DNA of 64,000 bases from Anabaena sp. PCC 7108. Its GTDB lineage: Bacteria > Cyanobacteriota > Cyanobacteriia > Cyanobacteriales > Nostocaceae. Both the position numbers and the translations under genes were made by a program. The notes beneath the pieces are model-generated. The model was not told the origin of the DNA. It saw nothing but the letters and a program-made list of their open reading frames with translations, and did no database searches. Shown here one piece after another: positions 17,912 to 27,600 of this stretch. The stretch covers positions 1,933,403-1,997,402 of the forward strand of contig NZ_KB235896.1 of NCBI RefSeq assembly GCF_000332135.1. The letters run 5' to 3'. Positions within the stretch are counted from its first letter, which is position 1. Each line of letters opens with the position of its first letter.

Positions 17912-18529
17912 CTATTCCTCAGTTCCAGAACTGCTATTAGTTGATACCAGTTCCCTGGGTCGTTCTGGCAAAGTTAAGATAGATTGTTGTATTTGAGAAG
18001 AATCTAATTCATCTGGTAAATATTCCCGACGTGCCAAAATAATTGCTCCTACCATTGCCATTAGCAACAAAACAGAGGCTAACTCAAAGGGCAGCAAAAA
18101 GTCAGTGAAGAAATGTTCACCAATCAAAACTATAGAACTTTCACTAGCCACAGGAGAAGTGGTATAAGCCCAAGGAGTTGCCAAGACCATCGTACTCAAC
18201 AGGATAAATAGTCCTATACTCACCACACCTGTGACTACTTTTCTTAGCCCAGCACTTGGCAACGGTGAAAAGTCTTGCCGCTTGTTAACCAACATAATGG
18301 CAAACAGAATCAACACGTTAATTGCACCAACATAAATCAGAATTTGTGCTGCTGCTACAAAATCACCATTTAGCAACAGATACAGTCCTGACATACTAAT
18401 GAATACACCTCCCAGCAAAAAGGCAGAATAGACAATGTTAGAAAACAGTACTACACCTAGTGCTGCCCCAATCATCATCACAGCTAGTATGCCAAATGAA
18501 ACGACCTGTACTCCTTCCGCTAGATTCAC
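17912..18529 (-). CDS. ndhG: NAD(P)H-quinone oxidoreductase subunit 6
   Basis: 205 residues. A NuoJ-like membrane subunit of NDH-1 with five hydrophobic helices. Typical phrases are GVVLFSNIVYSAFLLGGVF, AAAQILIYVGAINVLILFAIML (about residues 60-81) and LLMAMVGAIILARR. The C-terminal tail (RPRELVSTNSSSGTEE) is polar. It lies between ndhI and ndhE in the conserved order A-I-G-E. A 226-base spacer with a repeat patch separates it from ndhI. Confidence 0.96.
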   Translation of the reverse strand: MNLAEGVQVVSFGILAVMMIGAALGVVLFSNIVYSAFLLGGVFISMSGLYLLLNGDFVAAAQILIYVGAINVLILFAIMLVNKRQDFSPLPSAGLRKVVTGVVSIGLFILLSTMVLATPWAYTTSPVASESSIVLIGEHFFTDFLLPFELASVLLLMAMVGAIILARREYLPDELDSSQIQQSILTLPERPRELVSTNSSSGTEE

Positions 18530-18722
18530 TTTTTTAGATCCTTTTAGTGTTTGATAAATGCTTACTAGTAATTAGTAATTGGGAAAAAGGTAATTGGTAA
18601 TTGAAAAAAATATTTATAGCAGTTGCCAGACTCATGAGAACAACTTTAAATGCTCATATTCTGAATGGCTTGTATCATACTGTGCTATTCAGCCAGAGTT
18701 TTAAAAAGCTGATTACTGACTG

Positions 18723-18773
18723 CCATATTACTCATTACCCATTACCTATTACCCATTAACCATTACCATTTTC
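18723..18773. repeat. Heptamer STRR (CATTACC) running into the ndhI stop
   Basis: About six CCATTAC-type 7-mers lie in the ndhI-ndhG spacer. A weaker AATTGGTAATT patch lies at 18570-18605. The distal units are translated as the final NGNG residues and stop of ndhI. Confidence 0.75.
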
Positions 18774-19340
18774 GACTAAGTCTTCTGGACGAGAACCAAC
18801 ACGAGGGGCATCAGCAGGTACACCGTGGGGTTCCATAACGCCTTTAGGTAAGTAAACTAATTCGCGTAGTGCAGTCACCATTGGATCGTCTGTAACTTTG
18901 TAAGGTAGTCGTCCTAATGCTACGCTGTCATAGTTTAATTCGTGGCGATCATAGGCAGCAAGTTCATATTCTTCTGTCATGGATAAACAGTTAGTTGGGC
19001 AGTATTCCACACAATTACCGCAGAAGATACAAACTCCAAAGTCAATGCTGTAGTGATTGAGCTTTTTCTTCTTGGTGGCTTTGTCAAATTCCCAATCGAC
19101 TACAGGTAGGTTAATGGGACAAACACGAACACACACTTCACAGGCAATGCATTTGTCAAATTCGTAGTGAATTCTGCCGCGAAACCGTTCACCAGGAATC
19201 AATTTTTCGTAAGGATACTGTACGGTAACAGGACGGCGCTGCATGTGGTCAAAGGTAACAGATAGCCCCTGACCAATGTAACGAGCAGACTGTACTGCTT
19301 CTTTGGCGTAGTCACCAACTTGTTTCAGGAACTTGAGCAT
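18756..19340 (-). CDS. ndhI: NAD(P)H-quinone oxidoreductase subunit I (2x[4Fe-4S])
   Basis: 194 residues. It carries the two tetranuclear iron-sulfur clusters that pass electrons toward plastoquinone in NDH-1. Two ferredoxin motifs are present: [12 protein letters not shown] (about residues 64-75) and [12 protein letters not shown] (about 103-114). The N-terminus ([29 protein letters not shown]) is the usual membrane-contacting helix. The last residues, NGNG and stop, are encoded by CATTACC heptamers, so the exact C-terminus is set by repeat DNA. Confidence 0.97.
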   Translation of the reverse strand: MLKFLKQVGDYAKEAVQSARYIGQGLSVTFDHMQRRPVTVQYPYEKLIPGERFRGRIHYEFDKCIACEVCVRVCPINLPVVDWEFDKATKKKKLNHYSIDFGVCIFCGNCVEYCPTNCLSMTEEYELAAYDRHELNYDSVALGRLPYKVTDDPMVTALRELVYLPKGVMEPHGVPADAPRVGSRPEDLVENGNG

Positions 19341-19377
19341 TTTTTGAGTCTCCTCTCTTTTCGATTTTGGATTTTGG

Positions 19378-19549
19378 ATTTTAGATTTTAGATTTCAGAT
19401 TCAATCCCTTCGGGTAATGCCTCCAGCACGCTTCGTGGTAGGCGCAGCTATGCCCGCCGGGCTTTACAGCAATCACTCATGGGGGAAACCCTTCCAAGGC
19501 AGTGGCTCCCCAAGACCGCGCTGCTTCACCAAAATCTAAAATCTAAAAT
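19378..19549. mobile_element. 172-bp element with perfect 18-bp inverted ends in the ndhA-ndhI spacer
   Basis: ATTTTAGATTTTAGATTT (19378-19395) is exactly inverted at 19532-19549. The 136-bp core is GC-richer than the surroundings and holds phrases common as cyanobacterial intergenic repeats (CGCTTCGTGGTAGGCG, CTATGCCCGCCGGGC). No ORF is present. It could be a MITE, or a spacer repeat bracketed by two opposed TTTTAGA arrays. It sits inside the ndh cluster without breaking a gene. Confidence 0.55.
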
Positions 19550-19553
19550 TGCT

Positions 19554-20672
19554 TTAGCCGCCAAAGGCGACGGGAAAAGCTAATTTCAGTGCGGCGGTTA
19601 ATAGAAGATTAACCAAACCGACTGGCAACAAGAACTTCCAGCCTAAATCTAACAGTTGGTCAATCCGTACCCGTGGGACTGTCCAGCGGATAAGGATGGC
19701 AAGAAACACAAGCAAATAGGCTTTAAGTACGGTCATGGTGATACCTAAAGAAGCAGTCACCACCTGGAGTACAGGGTTTGTTTCACTAACTCCCAGCACA
19801 CTACCTATGAGGCTGACAGGAATGGGAAAATGCCAACCGCCTAGATACAAAATTGCTACGAGGAGGGAGGAAAGTATTAAGTTAATGTAAGAGCCTAGGT
19901 AGAATAGACCAAATTTCATGCCGGAATATTCAGTCTGATATCCTGCAACTAGTTCTTCTTCCGCTTCGGGTAAGTCAAAGGGTAAGCGTTCGCATTCAGC
20001 TAGGGCTGCTATCCAAAAAATGATGAAACCAAGTGGTTGTCGCCAAATATTCCAGCCCAAAATACCAAAATTAGATTGCTGATTCACGATATCAACAGTG
20101 CTGAGGCTGTTAGACATCATAGCGATCGCTAGTACACTCAGTGCCAAGGGAATTTCATAACTAATTGACTGTGCTGCTGCCCGCAAACCCCCTAAAAGGG
20201 CGTATTTATTATTAGAGGCATAACCAGCCATCAATAACCCAATGGGCTGAATACTGGATAAAGCAATCCACAAGAAAACCCCCATTCCCACGTTGGTAAT
20301 GACGATATTTTCCCCAAAGGGAACAATTAGAAATGACAAAAATACCGGAATTACGACAATCACGGGTCCTAGGGTAAACAGCCAGCGGTCTGCTTGGGCT
20401 GGGACTATATCTTCTTTAAAGATTAGCTTCAGACCATCCGCTACAGGTACTAGTAACCCAAAAGGCCCTTGGTATTCTGGTCCAATCCGTTGCTGTGCAG
20501 CAGCAGAGATTTTTCGCTCTAGCCAGGTGGCAACTAGTACTCCCACCGTTGCACCAATCAGCATCAGGATCATTGGTAATGGCATCCAAATCGCTTTGGC
20601 TGCCCCTGGTGGTATTCCTAAATCCTTGACGGATTGTATAAAAGTTCCTTGGAGGTCAATTCCTGCATTCAT
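19554..20672 (-). CDS. ndhA: NAD(P)H-quinone oxidoreductase subunit 1
   Basis: 372 residues, the standard length. This NuoH-like subunit helps form the quinone chamber and links the peripheral arm to the membrane arm of NDH-1. Signatures are [20 protein letters not shown] (about residues 50-69), [18 protein letters not shown] and the loop [20 protein letters not shown] with its acidic quinone-site residues. Eight or more hydrophobic helices are visible. It opens the ndhA-I-G-E series. Confidence 0.97.
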   Translation of the reverse strand: MNAGIDLQGTFIQSVKDLGIPPGAAKAIWMPLPMILMLIGATVGVLVATWLERKISAAAQQRIGPEYQGPFGLLVPVADGLKLIFKEDIVPAQADRWLFTLGPVIVVIPVFLSFLIVPFGENIVITNVGMGVFLWIALSSIQPIGLLMAGYASNNKYALLGGLRAAAQSISYEIPLALSVLAIAMMSNSLSTVDIVNQQSNFGILGWNIWRQPLGFIIFWIAALAECERLPFDLPEAEEELVAGYQTEYSGMKFGLFYLGSYINLILSSLLVAILYLGGWHFPIPVSLIGSVLGVSETNPVLQVVTASLGITMTVLKAYLLVFLAILIRWTVPRVRIDQLLDLGWKFLLPVGLVNLLLTAALKLAFPVAFGG

Positions 20673-21344
20673 GTTTACTACTCTTTACGTCAACTGAAGT
20701 CTGTTCGCGTTAGTTTTGCGAAGCAAAGTCTGAAATCAGATTTTTCCATCTTCATACTCTATTCTTCAGCCTTCATCTTTTATCCTTCGAGATGATGTCT
20801 GATTGTAGATTTGTTGCTAATTCCCATGTTTAGTATATCCTTGGATGGTTTGAGGCTCCTGAACCAAGATGACAACTTCTACTTATGGTTGGGATTGAGA
20901 TTGGCTAATACTCGGAGATGGGGACGCTCCAGATGGGGAGAAATAATTACCCCCTGCACCCTGCCCCCTGCCCCCTGCCTATTTATTCCCTGTCATCATC
21001 TGCCTAGAGCTTGCGTGACGACGTAGGAGTCATACGGCAGACTACCACCAACACCAATACCCCATGTTACAGACAATACAAATTGGCCGCTTCCAGATGA
21101 GTAACGGTTTTTGAGTCTGTCTAAATTGTATGATGTCATGTCTGGCTAATTGCTGATCAAAAAACTCTCCGCGTCCCTGTTTGAGTTCTAATGATAAGCA
21201 TTCAGCCAGAGATAATATCATGTTCCAGTACTGTCAGGTGTGATGACAATACTAAGTTCAGATTCTCGATTACAGATGACAGTTATGAATCTGTCCATCT
21301 ATAGGCATGAATCCAAAGTCTAAAATCTAAAATTGGTTACTTAG
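20673..21344. other. Spacer between gltA and ndhA with short repeats
   Basis: 672 bases on the path from gltA to ndhA. It contains a CCCCTGC heptamer patch (about 20950-20980), a TCTAAAA patch (about 21318-21332) and scattered common spacer phrases (GCTTGCGTGACGACGTAGGAGTC near 21010). Apparent frames are repeat-derived. The ndhA promoter probably lies here, given the distance. No RNA gene was recognised. Confidence 0.5.
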
Positions 21345-22481
21345 TTAACGTTGGTCGATGGGAAGGTAAGGAATTTCGTGACGACCGTTGTAAACTTGGG
21401 TAGGACGGAAAATTCGGTTTTCTGCGAGTTGTTCTTTCCAATGGGCTAACCAACCAGCCACACGAGCGATCGCAAAAACTGGTGTAAACAAGTCTGTGGG
21501 AATTCCCATTTTTCTGTACACCAAACCTGAATAAAAGTCAACATTGGGATAAATCCCTTTGCCACTTAATTTTTCGGCAACTACCCTTTCCATTTCTTGG
21601 GCAATTTCATAGTACTTGTCGTAGCCAAACTTCTCGAATAGCTGTTCGGCCAAACTTTGTAAAATTGTGGCTCTGGGATCTTTTACCTTGTAGACACGAT
21701 GCCCAAAGCCCATAATCTTCGCTTTACGTTGTAGAAGATCATCTACATAGGGGCGAACATTATCGACAGAACCAATTTCTTCCAACATCTGAATTACTTC
21801 TTCGTTAGCACCACCATGCAACGGTCCGCCCAAGGTTCCCACTGCACTAGCAACTACCGCGTAGGGGTCAGTCAGTGTAGAAGCTGTCACCCTGGCACTA
21901 AAGGTAGAAGCATTCATTGTATGCTCAACATGAAGTATCAAGCAGATGTCAAAAATTTTCGCTGCTAAAGGATCTGGTTCCTTCTCGTTCAGCATATACA
22001 AGAAGTTGCCAGAGTAGTCCAAATCATCCCGTGGCTTTACAGGGTCATTACCTTGTCGCATCAACTGGAATGCCGCTACCATCGTGGGAATAGTTGCCAT
22101 TAACCGTACCACTGCATCCCGAATGTAGACCGGATTATGTAAGTCACGGCGCGAGTAAAATAAACCCAATGCAGCCGCAGAGGCTTGCAGAGCATCCATT
22201 GGGTGTCCACTTTCGGGAAAGCATTTCATCATGTCCCGAATGCGATATTTTATGCGTCTGTGGTAGCGAATTTCATGCTCAAACGCTTCCAATTCTTCCT
22301 TGTTTGGCAATTCACCCCAAATTAACAGATAAGCAGTTTCTAGGAACGTACTGTTTTCTGCTAATTCCTCAATCCGAATGCCACGATATTCTAGTATTCC
22401 CTTTTGCCCATCTACATGACTAATACTCGATTGGGCTGCGGGAATGCCTTCTAAACCAGGCTTGTATTCGCACACCGTCAT
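21345..22481 (-). CDS. gltA: Citrate synthase
   Basis: 378 residues, the short type II-like form. It condenses acetyl-CoA and oxaloacetate; in N2-fixing cyanobacteria this chiefly feeds 2-oxoglutarate for ammonium assimilation. The catalytic residues are in GGPLHGGANEEV (His), IMGFGHRVYKVKDPRA (His and Arg) and NVDFYSGLVY (Asp). The N-terminus GLEGIPAAQSSISHVDG is typical. It lies upstream of ndhA on the same strand, but the 672-base spacer argues for separate promoters. Confidence 0.97.
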   Translation of the reverse strand: MTVCEYKPGLEGIPAAQSSISHVDGQKGILEYRGIRIEELAENSTFLETAYLLIWGELPNKEELEAFEHEIRYHRRIKYRIRDMMKCFPESGHPMDALQASAAALGLFYSRRDLHNPVYIRDAVVRLMATIPTMVAAFQLMRQGNDPVKPRDDLDYSGNFLYMLNEKEPDPLAAKIFDICLILHVEHTMNASTFSARVTASTLTDPYAVVASAVGTLGGPLHGGANEEVIQMLEEIGSVDNVRPYVDDLLQRKAKIMGFGHRVYKVKDPRATILQSLAEQLFEKFGYDKYYEIAQEMERVVAEKLSGKGIYPNVDFYSGLVYRKMGIPTDLFTPVFAIARVAGWLAHWKEQLAENRIFRPTQVYNGRHEIPYLPIDQR

Positions 22482-22594
22482 GGCAACACCATTTGCTTTG
22501 TGAAATATCTAATCACGCTAACTTACCAGAAATGATTTTCACCATCACAGTTGTCGGAACTACGAACTATTCTATAAGAAAGGTCGCAAAACTG

Positions 22595-23089
22595 TCATAG
22601 CAGGTACTTGGGTGGTGTCAACAAGAACATTTGACTATAACCCAGAGGAGATCCAGTTTCTGGTAGTTTTATCCCAATCATACCTGCTTTTTTGAGGACG
22701 AGACTGCCTTTGGCTTCTCCCCAAAGCAGATTTTCTGCCCAATTGCTCAAACAAGGTTCATGTCCTACTAGAATCAACTGGGTTATATCATCAAAATTCC
22801 TGGGTTCTAACCAGTCTGTTAGCCAATTTTTGATGTTACTTCCTGGGGTGAGATGGTCAGATATTTCTAGCTGAGAACTGAGTCCAGCCTCAATGAGTAT
22901 TTCTGCTGTTTGGTGAGCGCGAACTAGGGGACTGCTAAGGATTAAATGAAAGTGTAAATCTAGTTTTACTAATTTTTGGGCTACTTTCTCTGTTTTTTGT
23001 CTTCCTTCTTTAGTAAGTTGACGTTCTTCATCTTTTAGCCCTGGTTGATGTTCTTCAGCAATACCATGACGGAATAAATATAAGTTCAT
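22595..23089 (-). CDS. sixA: Phosphohistidine phosphatase, SixA family
   Basis: 164 residues from ATG 23089 (MNLYLFRHGIAEEH), the normal SixA length. The frame stays open upstream through the GGGAACA repeats, giving a spurious poly-(LFPVPCS) extension that is not part of the protein. The histidine phosphatase motif is LFRHG (catalytic His8); the second conserved set is LILSSPLVRAHQTAEIL (about residues 55-71) and LVGHEPCLSNW (His). The protein removes phosphate from histidine-phosphorylated signalling proteins such as Hpt domains; its target here is unknown. Confidence 0.9.
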   Translation of the reverse strand: MNLYLFRHGIAEEHQPGLKDEERQLTKEGRQKTEKVAQKLVKLDLHFHLILSSPLVRAHQTAEILIEAGLSSQLEISDHLTPGSNIKNWLTDWLEPRNFDDITQLILVGHEPCLSNWAENLLWGEAKGSLVLKKAGMIGIKLPETGSPLGYSQMFLLTPPKYLL

Positions 23090-23125
23090 CAGTAGTCGTG
23101 CAAAATAAATTGTACATTTAGGAGA

Positions 23126-23244
23126 GGGAACAGGGAACAGGAAACAGGGAACAGGGAACAGGGAACAGGGAACAGGGAACAGGGAACAGGGAACAGGGAA
23201 CAGGGAACAGGGAACAGGGAACAGGGAACAGGGAACAGGGAACA
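23126..23244. repeat. Heptamer STRR, 17 units of GGGAACA
   Basis: Seventeen contiguous 7-mers, only the third unit differing (GGAAACA). The array is upstream of sixA and unusually uniform, suggesting recent expansion. Because 7 is not a multiple of 3, all three frames are read through in a 21-base cycle with no stops on the minus strand, hence the long false extension of sixA. Confidence 0.95.
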
Positions 23245-23388
23245 GATAAGCACTATAGGGATTTTTATTTGTTCCGAAAATATTCAATTAATTTTGCTCA
23301 GGTACTTAATTAAGTTCACAGCTATTTTATCGAAGATGATACAAAGATAGGGTGATGAGGAGAATAACTTTCTCACTCTTGCCTATTC

Positions 23389-23528
23389 CCAATTACCAAT
23401 CACCAATCACCAATCACCAATCACCAATCACCAATCACCAATCACCAATCACCAATCACCAATTACCAATTACCAATCACCAATCACCAATCACCAATCA
23501 CCAATCACCAATCACCAATTACCAATTA
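23389..23528. repeat. Heptamer STRR, 20 units of CCAATCA/CCAATTA
   Basis: Twenty contiguous 7-mers, on the opposite strand to the TTGGTGA array at 17622-17761. The distal units are read on the minus strand as the last two or three residues and stop codon of the membrane protein ending at 23519. The repeats have no unique spacers, so this is not a CRISPR array. Confidence 0.93.
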
Positions 23529-24094
23529 CCAAGAATTGCTGTATTAATAGTCCAAGCATCTATTAGTAACAGCAGCAGGGTCAAAGCAAATAAAATTAAA
23601 TACATCCAGGGTTGTGCTAAAGGACGAACATCTGTAGTGTCAATACCTGTTTTAGTTTGGACAATGTTCACCAAACGAGCAAATCCAGCTACACGCATTG
23701 GTAGTAAATAAGCTTTTCCGTCTTGGCTGAGGAAATAATAAACTATACCTCCTTGTCCAGTTGTCCGGGGTTTTAAGCTTTTGATATCTAACCAAGGTAG
23801 AGACCAACCTTTGCGAAAGAAGCGCGGAACCCAAATAGGGTAAGTCACTTGAATTCCCTGGTCATCTACTATCACTCTTTCAGTTAATACCGCATAAAGT
23901 CCCACAAAACCGATCATGATGCCTAGCCACAATAATTCTGGTGGTGTAGGTGCATCTGTTGCTTGGGCTAAAAAAGGTAAAGGAACTGTGAGTGCTAGAT
24001 ATAGACTCAACAGGGTGATTCTAATCAAGGGAGACAAACGGAAAATAGAAGTTGAGGTTGTTGTCACGGCTAAATCGCAGTTAATTTTAGTCAA
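23519..24094 (-). CDS. Conserved membrane protein of unknown function, PH-like core
   Basis: 191 residues. Two hydrophobic helices (about 22-42 and 53-72) are followed by a beta-rich soluble stretch (ERVIVDDQGIQVTYPIWVP, then KSLKPRTTGQGGIVYYFLS and AYLLPMRVAGFARLVNIVQ) resembling bacterial PH-like membrane domains, then a last helix (MYLILFALTLLLLLIDAW). I recognise no named family. The C-terminal residues GNW and the TAA are supplied by the CCAATTA heptamer array. It is followed upstream on the same strand by a DUF4079-like gene, 49 bases away, so the two may be co-transcribed. Confidence 0.7.
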   Translation of the reverse strand: MTKINCDLAVTTTSTSIFRLSPLIRITLLSLYLALTVPLPFLAQATDAPTPPELLWLGIMIGFVGLYAVLTERVIVDDQGIQVTYPIWVPRFFRKGWSLPWLDIKSLKPRTTGQGGIVYYFLSQDGKAYLLPMRVAGFARLVNIVQTKTGIDTTDVRPLAQPWMYLILFALTLLLLLIDAWTINTAILGNW

Positions 24095-24143
24095 AAGCTC
24101 TTCTTATTATTTTAACTATGACACTCTTTTTCCTGTTACTTGT

Positions 24144-24626
24144 TCAAGGTAAATACTTTTGTACGACAGTCCAACCAGTGAGGGACACCCAAGTAAACCC
24201 GGAGAATAGAAGGATATTTAAACCAATGTGTAAAGGTCTAGCCCAAGGTTTTCTAGAACCAATTTGAGTTGCACTAAAAGCCGATCCTAATACTAGTGTT
24301 ACCACTATTAATCCAGCCATTAAGTGTGATGAGTGTCCCAATGAACCAAAATGTCCTAAAGTGCCAACAATACCAACGGCTAGAAGTAGTAGGACTAAGC
24401 TGACCATAGTGATACCGATTATATAGTGGAGCGATCGCAGGGCTGACCTTAGGTAACGCACTTGACCATAATTCCAGGGTAGTGAAACTCCCAAAGGTGG
24501 TTCTCCGGTAGTTCTCACCCTCAACATCCAAATACCAGTAATTGCTAAAAATAAATATGCCAGCAACGACAACCCCATAGACCATGCGGCGATTTTCCAC
24601 AACCAGAGAAAAGAAGGTAGATGCAT
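24144..24626 (-). CDS. DUF4079-like four-helix membrane protein
   Basis: 160 residues with four hydrophobic helices (about 8-34, 66-88, 101-118, 131-155) and conserved histidines on three of them (LRSLHYIIG, HSSHLMAG, RPLHIGLN), a layout that could bind heme as in ferric-reductase-like or cytochrome-b-like proteins. The resemblance to the cyanobacterial DUF4079 family is by length and pattern only. It is 49 bases upstream of the PH-like membrane protein and 61 bases downstream of the large sensor gene, all on the minus strand. Confidence 0.65.
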   Translation of the reverse strand: MHLPSFLWLWKIAAWSMGLSLLAYLFLAITGIWMLRVRTTGEPPLGVSLPWNYGQVRYLRSALRSLHYIIGITMVSLVLLLLAVGIVGTLGHFGSLGHSSHLMAGLIVVTLVLGSAFSATQIGSRKPWARPLHIGLNILLFSGFTWVSLTGWTVVQKYLP

Positions 24627-24687
24627 AGTACAAATTAAAACTTAAAATTTACAACTTAAAAAACTCTTGGTTGCTCAACCATTAATC

Positions 24688-27600
24688 TTACTCCCAGAAA
24701 GAGAAGATTACAGATTGATTGCGTCCCTGTTGTTTGGCGCGGTAAAGTGCCTGATCTGCTTGCTCAACTAAAGTTGATGCTGATACTTCAGCAGTAGGTA
24801 TTTGGGCAGCGATACCGAGGCTAACAGTTACTATATCGCTGACTTTAGAAGCTTGGTGAGGAATTGCCATATCTGTAATTGCCACATGAATCCGTTGAGC
24901 GATCGCCAAAGCTCCTTCAATATTGGTCTTAGGTAAGATAACCACAAATTCTTCCCCACCGTAGCGAGCCACCAAATCCATTGAGCGACACACCACTTGT
25001 TTTGCGGACTGAGCAATTTTGATCAGACACTCATCTCCGAGTTGATGACCGTAGGAGTCGTTATAGCGTTTAAAATAATCCACATCGAACAACAATAAAG
25101 ATAGAGGTTGCTGTTCTCGGTATAGTCGCTGCCATTCTTGCTGTAAGCGATTGTCAAAACAGCGCCGATTGGCAATTTGTGTTAACCCGTCAGTATTTAC
25201 CAGTTGTTCCAGTTCCTGATTTGCTAGTCTGAGGTCATGTTGGGCTTGTTTCAGGTTTTCTTCGATTTGTTTGCGTTCGCTCACATCTAGCACAACGCCG
25301 TAAAATGCAATCTCTCCATTTTCTCGCCGTTCTGGTCTAGACCTGGCTTTTATCCACTTGATTTTTCCTGAAGGTGTGATAATACGCCACTCATAGTTAA
25401 AGGGAGACATAGTTTTCACACTGTGAGCGACTGCTTGCTGATAAGCAATGCAATCATCAGGATGAAACTGCTCAAAGCAGAGGTGAGGATTTTCAAGTAC
25501 CTGCTCAACAGTCAGTTCATGAATATCCTCAAATTCATGACTTATATATTCATAATACCAAGAGCTGTCCAACCGCATGACCGTAATATAAATTACTCCT
25601 GGGCAAGATTCCGAAATCTCCTTAAACCTTTTTTCGCTGTTTAGTAAAGCTAATTCTGCTTGCTTACGGTTGCTGATATCTGTAACTCTTACCAAATCAA
25701 TAGTTTTACCAGCTATGTCAATGCGTTTTACTGCCAGATTGCCCCAGAAATTCTTACCTTTTTTAGTTACATATTCTATTTCTTGACTCCAACAGCCTAA
25801 ATTAGCTATATCATCCACAATTATTGCGATTTCATCATCAGTAAATTGCCGTTTTTGTAAAGTTTGCCCTTCAATGCCAATTAGTTCTTCTTTGCTGGCA
25901 ACTTCAAACATTTCCACAGCGCGACTATTGCAATCAAGAATTAAGGGATTGGGAACATCAACGAGAAAAATAGCATCGGGAGAGGCGTTATAGATAGCTT
26001 CCTTGAAATCTCGACTTTTCCTGAGTTCTAACTCTGCTTCTTTGCGAGCGGTGATATCTTGAGATGTACCTAAAGTCTGTCTTAAACTACCATCTGCGGT
26101 TCTAGCAAACACCATATCTCGACTATAAAGCCAACACCATTTTCCTTGAGTATTTCTAACGCGATACTCTACTTCTACAAAATCACGATTTTGCAAACTA
26201 TCAAGCTGTTGCATAGCCTCATAGACTAAATGTAAATCATCGGGATGACAAATAATAGGAAACAAATTAGCTCCCATTTCCTGAATTTCTGCGGCAGAAT
26301 ATCCTAATATTTCAGCAACATAACTATTCACGTAAACATTACGCTGCTCGATGTGGTCGTAAATATAAAGTAAGTTTGGCGTTAGTTCTGTAATTTTTTG
26401 AATAAAATGCTGACTTTCTAGCAGTTTATCTTCTATTTGTTTGCGCTCAGTAATATCTTGGCTTGTACCAAACAGCCGAATCACTTTTCCCTCAGCATTG
26501 AGTTCAGCCCTACCTCTACCTTCGGTATACCGAAAAGAGCCATCTGCATTGATAATTCTCAGTTCCAATTGATAGGATTCACCTGTAAAGAGAGCCCTTT
26601 TAACTGCCTGATTTAGTAGTTTGGCATCTTCAGGATGATAAAGCTGTAGATTTTCTTCGTAAGTAGGTTCACCCAATATCGGGTCACGTCCGACAATGTG
26701 AAATAGCTCATTAGACCAAGTAATTTTACCTGTAATTACGTCATACTTCCAGTTACCAATATGGGCAAGATGCTGGGCTTCTAACAACATGGCTTCACTT
26801 TTTTGCAAAGCTTCTTCAGCTTGTTTACGCTTACTAATATCAAGCAAAACTCCACGCCAAACAACATCACCATTCTGTTGCAATTCAGGGCGAGAATTTG
26901 CTTGTACCCACTTCAGTTTGTCCGCAGGAGTGATAATACGCCACTCGTAAAAAAATGGTTCTAGTTTTTTGGCACTAAAGGCAACAGCCTGATTATATCC
27001 AGCCCTGTCATCGGGATGAATTTGTTGAAAATAAAGACTAGAATTTGCTAAAATTTCTTCTGGTTCTAATTCTAAAAGATATCGACAACCCAAGCTGACG
27101 TACTCAAAAGTAAAAGATTTATCTGAATGCTGCACAAGGGTGTACATTGTTCCGGGGATATTAGACGCTAGTGTTTGGAGTAAATTTTGGCTATACTGTA
27201 ATGCGTCCTCCATGTACTTGCGTTCAGTGATATCGTATAAAACGCAATGTGTCTTCACAAATTGACCTTCTAATTCCTGTTGAATGCGACCTTCGAGGAG
27301 AACGACTATCTCACCACCATCCTTTTTTGTTAAATACAATTCTGCACTGACCTTTTTATTGCATTTGAGATGTTCAAATGCCTCTATGAAATAGGGTTGT
27401 GTCTTCAGTGTCCACAACTCTCCAAAACTCCTACCAATTAACTCGGATTTGGTGTATCCCAATAAGTCACACAATTGTGAATTGACATCAATAAAACATC
27501 CCTGTTCATCGAGGGATTGATAAGCAACGGGGGAATTTTCAAACAAGCTTCTAAATCTGTGTTCGCTTTCTAATAAGGTATGTTCAGCTTGTTTACGTAA

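Noticed and set aside
17706-17940. Open frames on both strands with repeated RRGDWET/LPISASP phrases
   Set aside because: They are translations of the 16-mer and heptamer arrays, with exact peptide periodicity and no other content.
20811-21026. Plus-strand frame of 71 codons in the gltA-ndhA spacer
   Set aside because: Half of it is CCCCTGC heptamer translation and there is no ribosome site.
23090-23287. N-terminal extension of sixA made of LFPVPCS repeats
   Set aside because: The extension is translated GGGAACA repeat DNA. The family start is MNLYLFRHG at 23089.
23389-23528. Possible CRISPR array (regular short repeats)
   Set aside because: Units are contiguous 7-mers with no unique spacers, and the same family occurs at 17622-17761. 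It is an STRR.
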